Assembly (NCBI RefSeq): GCF_903469665.1
Contig: NZ_CAGKLC010000048.1
Coordinates: forward strand, 1-35,545
Reading direction: 5' to 3'
From: Flavobacterium sp. UGB4466
GTDB lineage: Bacteria; Bacteroidota; Bacteroidia; Flavobacteriales; Flavobacteriaceae
DNA: 35,545 nt
The notes below the pieces were generated by a model, which saw nothing but the letters and a program-made list of their open reading frames with translations, was not told the origin of the DNA and did no database searches. The position numbers and the translations under genes were made by a program. Below are positions 14,946 through 24,895 of the stretch, one piece after another. Position 1 is the first letter of the stretch, and the number at the start of each line of letters is the position of its first letter.

Positions 14946-14986
14946 AAAAACTCCCCAAAAGAAATATTTTCTTTTGGGGAGTTTTT
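14946..14986. terminator. Strong bidirectional terminator
   Basis: Perfect 19-bp arms at 14946-14964 and 14968-14986 flank a 3-base loop. A CTCCCC/GGGGAG core is bounded by A and T runs. It serves kdsB and the convergent E1 gene. Confidence 0.92.
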
Positions 14987-15004
14987 GTATAATGAGCTAA
15001 ATTC

Positions 15005-17416
15005 TTAGTATAAAGCTGGATATTTAGAAGGGTTAACTTCGTGCATCATGCTGTAGACTTTTTCGAAAATATCTTCAGCAGAAGGTTTTGAGAAATAGTC
15101 ACCATCAGTTCCGTAAGCCGGTCTGTGCTCTTTTGCAGCAAGCGTTTGCGGTTTACTGTCTAAATGGTGGTAAGCATCCTGTTCTTCCATAATTTGCTGC
15201 AAAATAAATGCTGAAGCTCCACCAGGAACATCTTCGTCAATTACAAGCAAACGGTTGGTTTTGGCGATACTTTTTACGATATCCTTATTGACGTCAAAAG
15301 GAAGAAGAGACTGAATGTCGATCACTTCACAGTCAATGCCTAAATCTAACAATTCAACAGCAGCCTGCTCTACCAATCTTAGAGTCGATCCGTAAGAAAC
15401 AAGCGTAATATCTGAACCTTCTTTTAACGTTTCAACGACACCAATTGGTGTTTTGAATTCACCAAAGTTTAAAGGTGTTTTTTCTTTTAAACGGTAACCG
15501 TTCAAGCATTCGATTACTAAAGCCGGTTCATCACACTCTAAAAGGGTATTGTAGAATCCTGCGGCCTGAGTCATGTTTCTTGGAACCAAAACGTGAATAC
15601 CACGAATGGCATTAATAATCATTCCCATCGGAGAACCTGAATGCCAGATGCCTTCTAAACGGTGTCCGCGGGTTCTGATGATTAACGGTGCTTTTTGTTT
15701 ACCTACTGTTCTGTATTGTAATGTCGCCAAATCATCACTCATGATTTGGATGGCGTATAGTAAATAATCTAGATATTGAATTTCAGCAATCGGACGCAGA
15801 CCTCTTAAAGCCATACCAATTCCCTGACCAATGATGGTAGCTTCACGGATTCCGATATCGGCAACACGAAGTTCTCCGTATTTTTCCTGCATACCTTCTA
15901 ATCCCTGATTTACGTCACCAATGTTTCCAACATCCTCACCAAAAATCAAAGTCTCCGGATATTTGGTAAACAAGGCATCAAAGTTATCACGTAAAATCAT
16001 TCTTCCGTCCAGGTCGGCTTTCGCGTCTTCGGCGTATTTTGGAAGTACTTTTTCAACTGAAAATACATTTAAATCAGAATCAGAGTATAAGTTACTGCTG
16101 AATCTTGGTTGTGTAATTTCAATATAATTGGTAATCCAGTTGGATAATAAAACCTTACTGTTTGGTACTTCGATAAAACGCAATATCTTTCTTGCTATGG
16201 CAAGCATTTCCTTTTTTAAAGGCGATTTAATAGCGCTTAATTCCGAAATATATTTTTGTATTCTTTCTTTATGATTGATGCTGGCTTCAGCAATTTGACC
16301 TAATAAAGCCAAAAGATTTTTCTGATCTTCAATAATTGGATTGATGAAAGAATTCCAAGCCTCTTTTTTAGCTTCAAGAACCTCTTTTTTCAAGTCAAAA
16401 TCAATTTCAGCTAATTCTTCCGGAGATGCAATGTTAATGGCAATCATCCACAAACGCATTTGACGGATACAGTCAAAATCTTTTTCCCAAGCCAGTCTCT
16501 CTGCGTTTTTATAACGTTCGTGTGAACCAGAAGTAGAATGTCCTTGCGGTTGTGTTAATTCGTTTACGTGAATCAAAACCGGAATGTGCTCTTCACGTGC
16601 AATAGCGCCCGCTCTTTCGTAAGTAGAAACCAATTCAGCATAATCCCAGCCTTTAACTCTGAAGATTTCATAACCTTTGGAATCTTCATCACGCTGGTAT
16701 CCTTTTAAGATCTCAGAGATATTTTCTTTGGTAGTCTGATGTCTGGCGTGAACCGAAATTCCGTATTCATCATCCCAAACACTCATTACCATTGGAACTT
16801 GCAGAACTCCTGCCGCGTTTATAGTTTCAAAGAACAAGCCTTCAGATGTACTGGCATTTCCAATAGTTCCCCAGGCAACTTCGTTTCCGTCTACTGTAAA
16901 TTTATCTTTAACAGTAATTCCGTCAACATTTCTGTAAATTTTTGAAGCCTGAGCCAATCCTAATAACCTTGGCATTTGCCCGGCTGTAGGAGATATATCT
17001 GCGCTTGAATTTTTTTGTTTTGTTAAATCTTTCCAGGAGCCGTCTTCGTTTAAACTATGTGTTACAAAGTGTCCTCCCATTTGTCTTCCGGCAGACATTG
17101 GATCAAAATCTAAATCGGTATGACCGTATAAACCGGCGAAAAACTGTTTTGGAGTCAATTCGCCAATAGCCATCATAAAAGTCTGATCGCGGTAGTATCC
17201 GGAACGAAAATCTCCATTTTTGAAGGCTTTCGCCATCGCAAGTTGCGGAACTTCTTTACCGTCCCCAAATATTCCAAATTTAGCTTTCCCAGTCAATACC
17301 TCTTTACGTCCTAAAAGACTACATTCACGGCTCGTAACCGCAATTTTATAGTCGTTCATTACTTCAGTTTTGAAATCTTCGAAAGTAAGTGTAGTATTAT
17401 TTTTTTCTTTAATCAT
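15005..17416 (-). CDS. 2-oxoacid dehydrogenase E1, alpha-beta fusion
   Basis: This 803-residue thiamine-diphosphate enzyme is the decarboxylating E1 of a pyruvate or branched-chain 2-oxoacid dehydrogenase complex. Residues about 20-310 are the alpha part and carry the ThDP segment GNASTSEG (186-193) and VWDDEYGIS (213-221). A helical linker runs from about 320 to 465. Residues 470-803 are the beta part with FGEDVGNIGDVNQG, RIREAT-like GIREATIIGQ, IRTRGHR and the C-terminal transketolase domain. The usual metal ligands are exchanged: N187 replaces the Asp/Glu of GDG, and D216 replaces the Asn of NNGY. E2 and E3 are not nearby. Flavobacteria carry more than one E1 fusion, so the exact substrate is uncertain, with branched-chain acids the likelier guess. 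Confidence 0.88.
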   Translation of the reverse strand: MIKEKNNTTLTFEDFKTEVMNDYKIAVTSRECSLLGRKEVLTGKAKFGIFGDGKEVPQLAMAKAFKNGDFRSGYYRDQTFMMAIGELTPKQFFAGLYGHTDLDFDPMSAGRQMGGHFVTHSLNEDGSWKDLTKQKNSSADISPTAGQMPRLLGLAQASKIYRNVDGITVKDKFTVDGNEVAWGTIGNASTSEGLFFETINAAGVLQVPMVMSVWDDEYGISVHARHQTTKENISEILKGYQRDEDSKGYEIFRVKGWDYAELVSTYERAGAIAREEHIPVLIHVNELTQPQGHSTSGSHERYKNAERLAWEKDFDCIRQMRLWMIAINIASPEELAEIDFDLKKEVLEAKKEAWNSFINPIIEDQKNLLALLGQIAEASINHKERIQKYISELSAIKSPLKKEMLAIARKILRFIEVPNSKVLLSNWITNYIEITQPRFSSNLYSDSDLNVFSVEKVLPKYAEDAKADLDGRMILRDNFDALFTKYPETLIFGEDVGNIGDVNQGLEGMQEKYGELRVADIGIREATIIGQGIGMALRGLRPIAEIQYLDYLLYAIQIMSDDLATLQYRTVGKQKAPLIIRTRGHRLEGIWHSGSPMGMIINAIRGIHVLVPRNMTQAAGFYNTLLECDEPALVIECLNGYRLKEKTPLNFGEFKTPIGVVETLKEGSDITLVSYGSTLRLVEQAAVELLDLGIDCEVIDIQSLLPFDVNKDIVKSIAKTNRLLVIDEDVPGGASAFILQQIMEEQDAYHHLDSKPQTLAAKEHRPAYGTDGDYFSKPSAEDIFEKVYSMMHEVNPSKYPALY

Positions 17417-17442
17417 AATCTCAAATGGGTAATGTTTCGGAG

Positions 17443-17450
17443 CAAAAATA
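17443..17450 (-). promoter_or_regulatory. -7 box for the E1 fusion gene
   Basis: The minus strand reads TATTTTTG, an exact TAnnTTTG match, 26 bases before the ATG. The nearest TTG upstream is only 12 bases away, so the -33 element is unconvincing. Confidence 0.45.
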
Positions 17451-17604
17451 ATTAAAAAGTATCAATAATCATAATTCATTAAAGTAAATATAATTTAATT
17501 ATCTGTAATTAAATTGCTAAAACAGGGTGTGTTTTTTAAGTGATGTTTAGTCTTTTTGTTTCTTTAGTGCGAATAATTTATGTTTTTATAACTAATTCAT
17601 TCGA

Positions 17605-20436
17605 TTAAAGCCATTTTCTAGTAAAAAGATTAAGTAATGTTTTTGGTGAAAATGTGACGATAAATCGTATTTTTTCACTGTATTTATTTTGCGAAATCTC
17701 CCATCCGTTATTAGAGTAAACCGGAAAGTACAATTCAAAATAATCCGGAACTAAATTTAATCGGATACCGCTATCATATCTGAAATTTTCGCTTTGATGC
17801 TTGCTTCTCATTAAACCTAAATCTCCGTAAACCTCAATCCAGTTCCAGACAGCGTAGCTCGCATTTAGGGTAGCCATCCACTGATTGGCATATCTTGGTG
17901 CTATTTTAGATTTAAAACCACCTTCGGCTATTATATATTGCTGACTGAAAATTCCGGTACTTTCTGATCTGCCGAAAAAATTGTAATCAAACATATAATC
18001 AGACGGTCGGTCTAAACCAAAACTAAAATAATCAGAGTTTGTTCGATTGTATAAAAAACTTCCGGCGTACAATCTTAAATTTAGTTTTCGATTGTTTTCA
18101 AAAAGTCTTCTGTATTCAATTTCTGCAGCTACTTTTCCGAATTTTCCTGAGAACTGAACATCCGTCATAAAATTAAAATGATTTACCAGTTCCATTTTTG
18201 TATTAACGTAACGGGCATTAAAAACAGAATAATTTGGAGTGGAATTGTCTTTGATGTAAGTGCTTGCTTCACGATTTACAATAACCTGTCTGAACATGAT
18301 CAGTTGTTTTCGGTTATCTCTGAAATTCTCTTCACGTATTCTAAACTGTACCATCGGATTCAGTCTCAAATAGGTGGCATCAGGAGCGTAGTGGTAATAA
18401 TTTTGGCTTATGGAATAGCGTACATTATATAAGGTGCTGTTTCGGTAGTATTGATTCCAGGAAAATGAGGAAGAACCCGAAAAAGTTTTCGCATTAATGG
18501 AATAAGCCGGCTCGATATCAAACGTAAAAGGTTTGTCTAAAATTGTTTTGTTGTGAAGACGCATACCGGGAGTCAGACCGTCGTAATAGTTATAATTAAG
18601 AGTCGGTATGTATAAAATTTGATTGTAATAAGGGTCTTCGAGATCTTTGGCAAAATTAAATTTGATAGGACGATTAGTAATAACCAAACTTTTTATAGAC
18701 CTCCAATTGTTTCTTTGGTTGTATTCCGGAACCTCATTGTCATAGTTGATGACAATTTTGTCGGCATTTTTTCTTTCAAAAATATAGGTTGAATCGGCTG
18801 TTTTAGGTTCAATCCATTCTTTAAAAACAACTTCATTTTTATTAATACCATATATAGGAATCGGAGCATAGATACCGGTTCTGTTTTTAATTCGGAAAGC
18901 TACAGTGTCTTTCGTTCTTGAAACATGGGTGAACTTATAATCGATGATGTCACGTGAACCTATAATGGTATTAAAGAACCAGTCAATCTTTTTTGGACTT
19001 TTTTTGGTTAGTATTTTTTCTAAATCGTATCGGTTTGTCTGTTCCGTTTTGTTTAAATCGTAGAATTCCTGCACACTTTCGGGAACAATATTGTGATTTA
19101 AATAATCATCTAAATAGCTAAGACTTAAACCTGCTCGATACTTACTCGCAATTTGTTCGTTAAATTTTATTAAGGTATTTTTTGGATCTCCTAGCGGCTG
19201 ATCCAGATTTTTACGGGCCATTAGCATGTAGTAATAGCTGTATTGCTCGTTAAAAGTAAGGCTTGTGATGTTAAAACCAGAAAAGAGTTTCATATCAGAA
19301 AGTCTTCCCAACATTTTTTGATCCAAATGATTTTCTTCGATGTACTTCATCATCGCATAAATCTGAATCCCGTCGTAAACCCAGTTGTCTTTTCTAGGGT
19401 CCAGACGCAGACTGTTTTTTAGATAATTATTCAGATAAGTTTTCAGGAAGGTTATTTCAAAAACAAATTCGTCTGAAAACGGACTTATAAACGAAGGCAG
19501 CTGGTTGAGTCCGTAGAATGGATTTCGATCGTAATCTACCTGAGAAACCGTGATTTTTTGGTGCGGATATTTTCCAATAAAAGAGTTAGCAAAAGTGACT
19601 ACTTTATTGATGATAATCGCACTCTGAATTTCGGTTAATCTTTTGTTTTTAAGATTTGTAAGTACCTCAAGTGATCCGTTGTCGTAACTTTTGAAGTCAT
19701 TTTGTTTTTCGATAAACAGGCTAAAATCAGTTCTGTTTTTTCCCGAAAACTGGTACGTTTTAAAGGAAGAGTTAGTGTTGTCTTCCGAAACCTGATTCAA
19801 ATCAGTCGTTATAGCATACTGGTTGGGTATTTTTATTTCAAGTTCATAATCTGTTCTTGCATTGGCAATATCGTCCAAATTGAAATTGTCGTATTTCATA
19901 AAACGGTGATTCTCAAAACGGGCAGGAGTTAAGAACCAGTCTTTCAAATTCATTCCCCCATTTTGATCAAAACCATAACGAGTAAATTTGTCACTTGGAA
20001 TTTTAGTAATATAAATTAAGTGCAAGTCAATTTTTTCTCCCGGGCGTAATTTTTTATTTAGTTTTACTACAATATAATCGGGATTTTTTTCAGTTCTTTC
20101 CCATTCAAGTGCGGAATTGTCGGAATCAGTAAGACTCAAAACAGTTGTGCTTCCTCTTTCAGAAGTTTTTGCCAAGTGGAAACCTCTGTAAAATTCATCA
20201 GAAAATCGTCTGGCTAATGGTGTGTTTTTATCAGAGAAAGCATTGTTCCAATCGTTAAGAACAATTGAAATCAAAGAATCATTTGAAGTATTATAATAAG
20301 TGATATCCTGTTTGATGTTCAGGGTTTTGAGTTCAATGTTAACGGCGACTTCCATCTTAGATTGATGTTGCGCATATTGTTTTATCGAGCTGAATAGAAC
20401 AAAAAGATAGAATATAATTTTATAAAATGATTTCAA
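17605..20436 (-). CDS. M1-aminopeptidase-like protein without catalytic motifs, with C-terminal barrel-like region
   Basis: The product has 943 residues. A signal peptide (1-23, ending QYAQ) is followed by an M1-type N-terminal beta domain (about 28-250) and a gluzincin-like helical domain (about 265-480). The landmark FIGKYPHQKITVSQ aligns with M1 enzymes. However, the GAMEN position reads GLNQLP (309-314), the HExxH position reads EITFL (327-331) and the WxxEG position reads WVYDG (352-356), so zinc binding and catalysis should be lost. From about residue 600 the sequence is aromatic-rich alternating beta strands, like an outer-membrane barrel. It starts at TTG: an in-frame stop lies just upstream and the next ATG (residue 28) would remove the signal peptide. 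Function unknown; a surface binding or export role is possible. Confidence 0.72.
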   Translation of the reverse strand: MKSFYKIIFYLFVLFSSIKQYAQHQSKMEVAVNIELKTLNIKQDITYYNTSNDSLISIVLNDWNNAFSDKNTPLARRFSDEFYRGFHLAKTSERGSTTVLSLTDSDNSALEWERTEKNPDYIVVKLNKKLRPGEKIDLHLIYITKIPSDKFTRYGFDQNGGMNLKDWFLTPARFENHRFMKYDNFNLDDIANARTDYELEIKIPNQYAITTDLNQVSEDNTNSSFKTYQFSGKNRTDFSLFIEKQNDFKSYDNGSLEVLTNLKNKRLTEIQSAIIINKVVTFANSFIGKYPHQKITVSQVDYDRNPFYGLNQLPSFISPFSDEFVFEITFLKTYLNNYLKNSLRLDPRKDNWVYDGIQIYAMMKYIEENHLDQKMLGRLSDMKLFSGFNITSLTFNEQYSYYYMLMARKNLDQPLGDPKNTLIKFNEQIASKYRAGLSLSYLDDYLNHNIVPESVQEFYDLNKTEQTNRYDLEKILTKKSPKKIDWFFNTIIGSRDIIDYKFTHVSRTKDTVAFRIKNRTGIYAPIPIYGINKNEVVFKEWIEPKTADSTYIFERKNADKIVINYDNEVPEYNQRNNWRSIKSLVITNRPIKFNFAKDLEDPYYNQILYIPTLNYNYYDGLTPGMRLHNKTILDKPFTFDIEPAYSINAKTFSGSSSFSWNQYYRNSTLYNVRYSISQNYYHYAPDATYLRLNPMVQFRIREENFRDNRKQLIMFRQVIVNREASTYIKDNSTPNYSVFNARYVNTKMELVNHFNFMTDVQFSGKFGKVAAEIEYRRLFENNRKLNLRLYAGSFLYNRTNSDYFSFGLDRPSDYMFDYNFFGRSESTGIFSQQYIIAEGGFKSKIAPRYANQWMATLNASYAVWNWIEVYGDLGLMRSKHQSENFRYDSGIRLNLVPDYFELYFPVYSNNGWEISQNKYSEKIRFIVTFSPKTLLNLFTRKWL

Positions 20437-20514
20437 GGATAGGGCAAATGATTAAAATTATAAATAAACTCACAAGTAAATAATGATTCTGGTTTTTTGT
20501 AAAAATAGCATAAA

Positions 20515-20539
20515 AAAAGCTGTTTAAAAAACAGCTTTT
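20515..20539 (-). terminator. Intrinsic terminator of the LOG-family gene
   Basis: Arms AAAAGCTGTTT (20515-20525) and AAACAGCTTTT (20529-20539) enclose a 3-base loop. On the minus strand a T-run follows. It lies 117 bases after the stop of the gene at 20656. Confidence 0.8.
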
Positions 20540-20655
20540 AATTTTTGTAGTATTTTATTTAACTGAATCATACACAGTACTATATTTGTCTCAGTTTTTA
20601 ACGGCTTAGTACGAAATTTAAATTCTCAAATTTGTTTAAAAGACAGATGTCTTTA

Positions 20656-21384
20656 TTAGAAATTTGGACTCAAATCGTACTTTTTGTAGAATTTATCCAA
20701 TACGTCAACTACTTCGTCTTCAGTGTCTACAATTTTAAATAAGTTCAAATCTTCAGGGCTAACCGTGTGCATTTTTTCTACCAGTACAGTTTTAACCCAT
20801 TCGATTAATCCTGACCAGAATTCAACTCCAACTAATATAATAGGGAATTTTCCAATTTTTTTAGTTTGAATCAAAGTGATTGCTTCGAACATTTCGTCAA
20901 GAGTTCCAAAACCTCCCGGCATTACCACAAAACCTTGTGAATATTTTACGAACATTACTTTTCTCACAAAGAAATAATCGAAATTAAGGTTTTTATCGTG
21001 GTCGATATAAGGATTGAAATGTTGCTCAAAAGGCAATTCGATGTTTAGTCCAACCGAAGTCCCACCTCCTAAGTGAGCTCCTTTATTTCCAGCTTCCATG
21101 ATTCCGGGACCACCTCCTGTGATTACTCCGTAACCTGCTTTACTGATTTTATAAGCAATTTTTTCGGCTAATAAATAGTATTTGTCTTCTGGTTTTGTTC
21201 TTGCCGAACCGAAAATCGATACACATGGACCAATACGCCCCATACTTTCGTAACCGTTTACAAATTCAGCCATGATTTTAAAAATCGCCCAGCTGTCATT
21301 CGTTCTGATTTCATTCCACGTTTTTTGTTTTAAACGATCCTGAATTACTTTATCCTCATCATTATCAAAATCTTCTAATCTCAT
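20656..21384 (-). CDS. LOG family protein (TIGR00730), probable nucleoside 5'-monophosphate phosphoribohydrolase
   Basis: The product has 242 residues with a Rossmann-like fold. It carries the two family motifs: GGGPGIMEAGNKGA (90-103) and PGGFGTLDE (156-164). Members cleave the N-glycosidic bond of AMP or cytokinin ribotides, releasing the base and ribose 5-phosphate. The protein is longer at the N-terminus than the minimal LOG (about 190 residues), as in the type II group. It is cytosolic, a single gene, with its own terminator downstream. Substrate assignment is from family knowledge only. Confidence 0.9.
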   Translation of the reverse strand: MRLEDFDNDEDKVIQDRLKQKTWNEIRTNDSWAIFKIMAEFVNGYESMGRIGPCVSIFGSARTKPEDKYYLLAEKIAYKISKAGYGVITGGGPGIMEAGNKGAHLGGGTSVGLNIELPFEQHFNPYIDHDKNLNFDYFFVRKVMFVKYSQGFVVMPGGFGTLDEMFEAITLIQTKKIGKFPIILVGVEFWSGLIEWVKTVLVEKMHTVSPEDLNLFKIVDTEDEVVDVLDKFYKKYDLSPNF

Positions 21385-21502
21385 TTTAGGTATTTTATAA
21401 TTTATATTTTTTTAAAATTGTTCTCTTTTTAGCATGGACAAAAGAGTGGTGCCTGTTTACAGATTTTCGATTGAATGGTCGTTTTTCTATCAAAAAAAGC
21501 GC

Positions 21503-21552
21503 TGTCAAAATTTGAGATTTTGACAAAAAGGCTAGCTAAATTAAGCCTTTTT
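21503..21552. terminator. Tandem hairpins between LOG and uvrA genes
   Basis: TGTCAAAAT (21503-21511) pairs with ATTTTGACA (21517-21525). It is followed at once by AAAAAGGCT (21525-21533) pairing with AGCCTTTTT (21544-21552). The second hairpin has T-runs on both strands and looks like an intrinsic terminator. No gene ends close to it, so it may insulate the LOG gene from upstream transcription. Confidence 0.55.
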
Positions 21553-21698
21553 TTGTGAATTGGTGCAAAAAATAAAATTTATTAATTTAAATATAGCATC
21601 TAAATAAAAGGGCTTGATAAGTTGTTGTTCATTATCAGTAAATTAAGACGGTTTTGTGGTAATTCGTTGTCTTGTCTTAAAAGGTTTTGATTTACGGA

Positions 21699-21967
21699 TA
21701 AATATATCGTTCCGATGGAACTCTCTTCTGCGATGATTTCTTTATTTCAAATGATCGAAATCCGTTGCTATAAATATGTCGTTCCTTCGGAACTCTTTTT
21801 GATGTGATTTTTTATTTCAACGGATTTAAATTCGTTGAAATAAAAATATAATTCCTGCGGAATTTCTTTTTCCACGCAAGTAGAGTCATCGGCTCGATCC
21901 ATTTTGTAGAGACGGATTTTAATCCGTCCTGTAAATCAAACGAAATAATAAATAGAACCGTAGGTTC
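21699..21967. repeat. REP-like array of mini-hairpins
   Basis: Three degenerate direct repeats of about 71 bases start at 21699, 21771 and 21841, each opening TAAAnATnt and carrying a 5-bp hairpin with a 3-base loop: GTTCCGATGGAAC (21709), GTTCCTTCGGAAC (21781) and ATTCCTGCGGAAT (21851). A fourth hairpin, GAACCGTAGGTTC, lies at 21955. Larger inverted repeats sit between them: 21812-21843 (TTATTTCAACG arms) and 21911-21928 (GACGGATT arms). With the terminators on each side this fills the 663-base gene-free gap between uvrA and the LOG gene. No open frame longer than about 30 codons was seen. Confidence 0.75.
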
Positions 21968-22007
21968 GGTCAATATTATTTAGTTGATTTAATTTCAAAG
22001 GGAGACA

Positions 22008-22046
22008 AAAATCATTGCCAAGGTTTTAAACCCTGGCAATGATTTT
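22008..22046 (-). terminator. uvrA terminator
   Basis: Arms at 22008-22023 and 22031-22046 match at 15 of 16 positions around a 7-base loop (AAAATCATTGCC core). The hairpin begins one base after the uvrA stop codon and is followed on the minus strand by a short T-run. Confidence 0.8.
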
Positions 22047-22047
22047 A

Positions 22048-24879
22048 TTATTCTAATTCCTTTTTCAAAAATTTAGCGGTATAGCTTTTCTTGTTTTTTG
22101 CTACTTCTTCCGGAGTACCTTTGGCAATTAATTGTCCGCCGCCTTTTCCGCCTTCAGGTCCAATATCTATAATATAATCGGCAAGTTTAATCACGTCCAT
22201 ATTGTGTTCGATCACCAGAATTGTATTTCCTTTATCGACCAATTTGTTGATGACATCCATCAAAACGCGAATATCTTCAAAATGTAATCCTGTTGTAGGT
22301 TCGTCCAGAATATAAAAGGTGTTCCCGGTATCTTTTTTGGATAACTCACCAGCCAGTTTGATGCGTTGTGCTTCTCCGCCGGATAATGTTGTACTTTGTT
22401 GTCCGAGTGTAATATATCCCAATCCAACATCCTGAATAGTTTTTACTTTTCGATAGATTTTAGGAATGTTTTCGAAAAAGGGAACGGCCTCATCAACGGT
22501 CATGTTCAAAACATCTGAAATTGATTTTCCTTTGTATCGAATCTCCAGTGTTTCTCTGTTAAAACGCTTGCCTTGACAGGTTTCACATTCTACGTAGACA
22601 TCTGGTAAAAAGTTCATTTCGATGGTTCTTACACCAGAGCCTTCGCAGGTTTCACAGCGTCCTCCTTTTACGTTAAAACTAAAACGCCCTGCCTTGTAAC
22701 CGCGAATCATACTTTCGGAAGTCATGGTAAACAGGTTTCGGATCTCTGTAAAAACTTCCGTATAGGTTGCCGGATTCGAACGTGGAGTTCTTCCAATCGG
22801 ACTTTGGTCGATATCAATTACTTTGTCGATATGTTCTAATCCCTCAATTTTTTTATACGGTTGTGGTTTTTTAACACCATTAAAATAGTAAGCGTTTAAT
22901 ATAGGATAGAGTGTTTCGTTAATCAAAGTTGATTTTCCACTCCCTGAAACACCTGTCACGCAAATCAATTGTCCTAAAGGCAATTCGATAGAAACATTTT
23001 TTAGGTTGTTTCCTGTTGCTCCTGTTAGTTTTAGTGATTTACCATTTCCTTTACGACGTTCCTTCGGAATCTCGAGTTTCATTTTGCCGTTCAGGTATTG
23101 AGCAGTAATGGTGTTGGATTTTAAGGTTTCTGCGGGAGTTCCGATACTGATGATTTCACCACCATATTTTCCGGCTTTTGGGCCAATGTCAATCACATAA
23201 TCGGCAGTTTCGATCATGTCTTTATCATGTTCCACCACAATAACCGAGTTCCCGATATCGCGTAATTGTTCTAGAGATTTAATCAATTTTTCATTATCTC
23301 TTTGATGTAAACCAATACTAGGTTCATCCAGAATATATAAAACACCAACCAGTTGTGATCCAATTTGAGTCGCCAGACGAATACGCTGCGCTTCGCCTCC
23401 CGAAAGTGATTTTGAACTTCGGCTTAAAGCCAGATAATTCAAGCCAACATTCATCAGGAAGTTTAAGCGGTCCTTGATTTCTTTAACTACCTCTGAAGCA
23501 ATCAAAAGTTGTTTGTCAGTCAGATGCGTATGTAAATCCAGGAACCAGGTCGTCAAATCAGAAATATCCATATCACACAAATCGGTGATGTTTTTATCGT
23601 TGATTTTGAAAAACAAAGCTTCTTTTTTCAGACGGGAACCTTCACAAACGGGACAATTAACTTCGTCCATGAAATCTTTCGCCCAACGTTTGATAGTGGT
23701 GGAGGCACTTTCGTCATACTGATTTTTGATGAAATGAGAAATTCCTTCAAAATCTATTTTATAATCACGGGTTACACCAAGGTCTTTAGAATTTACAGTG
23801 AATTTCTCTTTTCCGCCATGTAGGATTGTATTCATGGCTTCTTCCGAAATTTTCTCAATAGGATCCGTTATTTTAAAACCATACTTTTCACCAATAACTT
23901 CTAATTGTTTAAATATCCAGGAAGATTTGTATTCGCCAAGCGGAGCAAAACCTCCCGCTTTAATAGATAATTTTGGATTAGGAATGATTTTTTTGACATT
24001 GATTTCGTGTACCGTTCCTAAACCGTTACAATGTGGACAAGCTCCTTTCGGAGAGTTGAAGGAGAATAAATTAGGTTCTGGATTTTGATACGAAATACCC
24101 GTCGAAGGGCACATCAGGTTTCTACTGAAATAACGTACTTCATTAGTATCCTGATCCAAAATCATCAAAACGTTTTCTCCATGATGCATCGCTGTATTGA
24201 TGCTTTCAGAAAGACGTTTCTGATTGTCTTCTGTATTTTCAATCAGCATTCTGTCGACTACAATTTCAATATCGTGCGTTTTGTAACGGTCAAGTTTCAT
24301 TCCGGAAACCAAGTCCTGAACTTCACCATTGACACGTACTTTTAGAAAACCTTGTTTGGTAATTTGCTGGAACAACTCCGCATAATGACCTTTTCTGGCC
24401 TTAATTACAGGAGCTAATATATTGATGCGTTTTCCGTTAAAATCCTGTATGATTAAATCTTTGATTTGCTCGTCAGAATAAGAAACCATTTTTTCTCCCG
24501 TATTGTAGCTGTATGCGTCGGCACCTCTAGCGTAAAGAAGTCTTAGGAAATCGTAGATTTCGGTAATAGTTCCAACAGTTGAACGTGGACTTTTACTGGT
24601 TGTTTTTTGTTCAATTGCAATTACGGGTGAAAGTCCGTCGATTTTATCTACATCGGGACGCTCCAGGCCTCCAAGGAACTGTCTGGCATAAGCCGAAAAA
24701 GTTTCTACATAGCGACGCTGTCCTTCGGCATAAATAGTATCAAATGCCAAAGATGATTTTCCCGAGCCCGACAGACCGGTAATAACTACCAGTTTTTCAC
24801 GCGGAATTGAAATGTCTATATTTTTTAGATTATGAACTCTTGCACCAAGAACTTCAATAGTATTGTCTTTTTCTAACAT
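22048..24879 (-). CDS. uvrA: Excinuclease ABC subunit UvrA
   Basis: This 943-residue protein is the damage-recognition ATPase of nucleotide excision repair and loads UvrB onto DNA. It shows both ABC modules. The first has Walker [10 protein letters not shown] and signature [12 protein letters not shown] with [12 protein letters not shown]. The second has GVSGSGKST and [12 protein letters not shown] with [12 protein letters not shown]. Zinc-binding cysteine clusters are [16 protein letters not shown], and CETCEGSG paired with CETCQGKR. The ATG at 24879 ([17 protein letters not shown]) is preferred over a TTG four codons upstream. uvrB and uvrC are not in the window. No LexA-type site was recognised. 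Confidence 0.97.
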   Translation of the reverse strand: MLEKDNTIEVLGARVHNLKNIDISIPREKLVVITGLSGSGKSSLAFDTIYAEGQRRYVETFSAYARQFLGGLERPDVDKIDGLSPVIAIEQKTTSKSPRSTVGTITEIYDFLRLLYARGADAYSYNTGEKMVSYSDEQIKDLIIQDFNGKRINILAPVIKARKGHYAELFQQITKQGFLKVRVNGEVQDLVSGMKLDRYKTHDIEIVVDRMLIENTEDNQKRLSESINTAMHHGENVLMILDQDTNEVRYFSRNLMCPSTGISYQNPEPNLFSFNSPKGACPHCNGLGTVHEINVKKIIPNPKLSIKAGGFAPLGEYKSSWIFKQLEVIGEKYGFKITDPIEKISEEAMNTILHGGKEKFTVNSKDLGVTRDYKIDFEGISHFIKNQYDESASTTIKRWAKDFMDEVNCPVCEGSRLKKEALFFKINDKNITDLCDMDISDLTTWFLDLHTHLTDKQLLIASEVVKEIKDRLNFLMNVGLNYLALSRSSKSLSGGEAQRIRLATQIGSQLVGVLYILDEPSIGLHQRDNEKLIKSLEQLRDIGNSVIVVEHDKDMIETADYVIDIGPKAGKYGGEIISIGTPAETLKSNTITAQYLNGKMKLEIPKERRKGNGKSLKLTGATGNNLKNVSIELPLGQLICVTGVSGSGKSTLINETLYPILNAYYFNGVKKPQPYKKIEGLEHIDKVIDIDQSPIGRTPRSNPATYTEVFTEIRNLFTMTSESMIRGYKAGRFSFNVKGGRCETCEGSGVRTIEMNFLPDVYVECETCQGKRFNRETLEIRYKGKSISDVLNMTVDEAVPFFENIPKIYRKVKTIQDVGLGYITLGQQSTTLSGGEAQRIKLAGELSKKDTGNTFYILDEPTTGLHFEDIRVLMDVINKLVDKGNTILVIEHNMDVIKLADYIIDIGPEGGKGGGQLIAKGTPEEVAKNKKSYTAKFLKKELE

Positions 24880-24895
24880 AAATTTGAGCAAAAGG

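Noticed and set aside
21434..21523. Small frame of 29 codons starting ATGGACAAAAG in the LOG-uvrA gap
   Set aside because: It ends inside a terminator hairpin and shows no ribosome-binding or family signal.
21699..21967. IS element remnant
   Set aside because: No transposase fragment was read in any frame and no flanking target duplication was found; the hairpin array is better described as REP-like.
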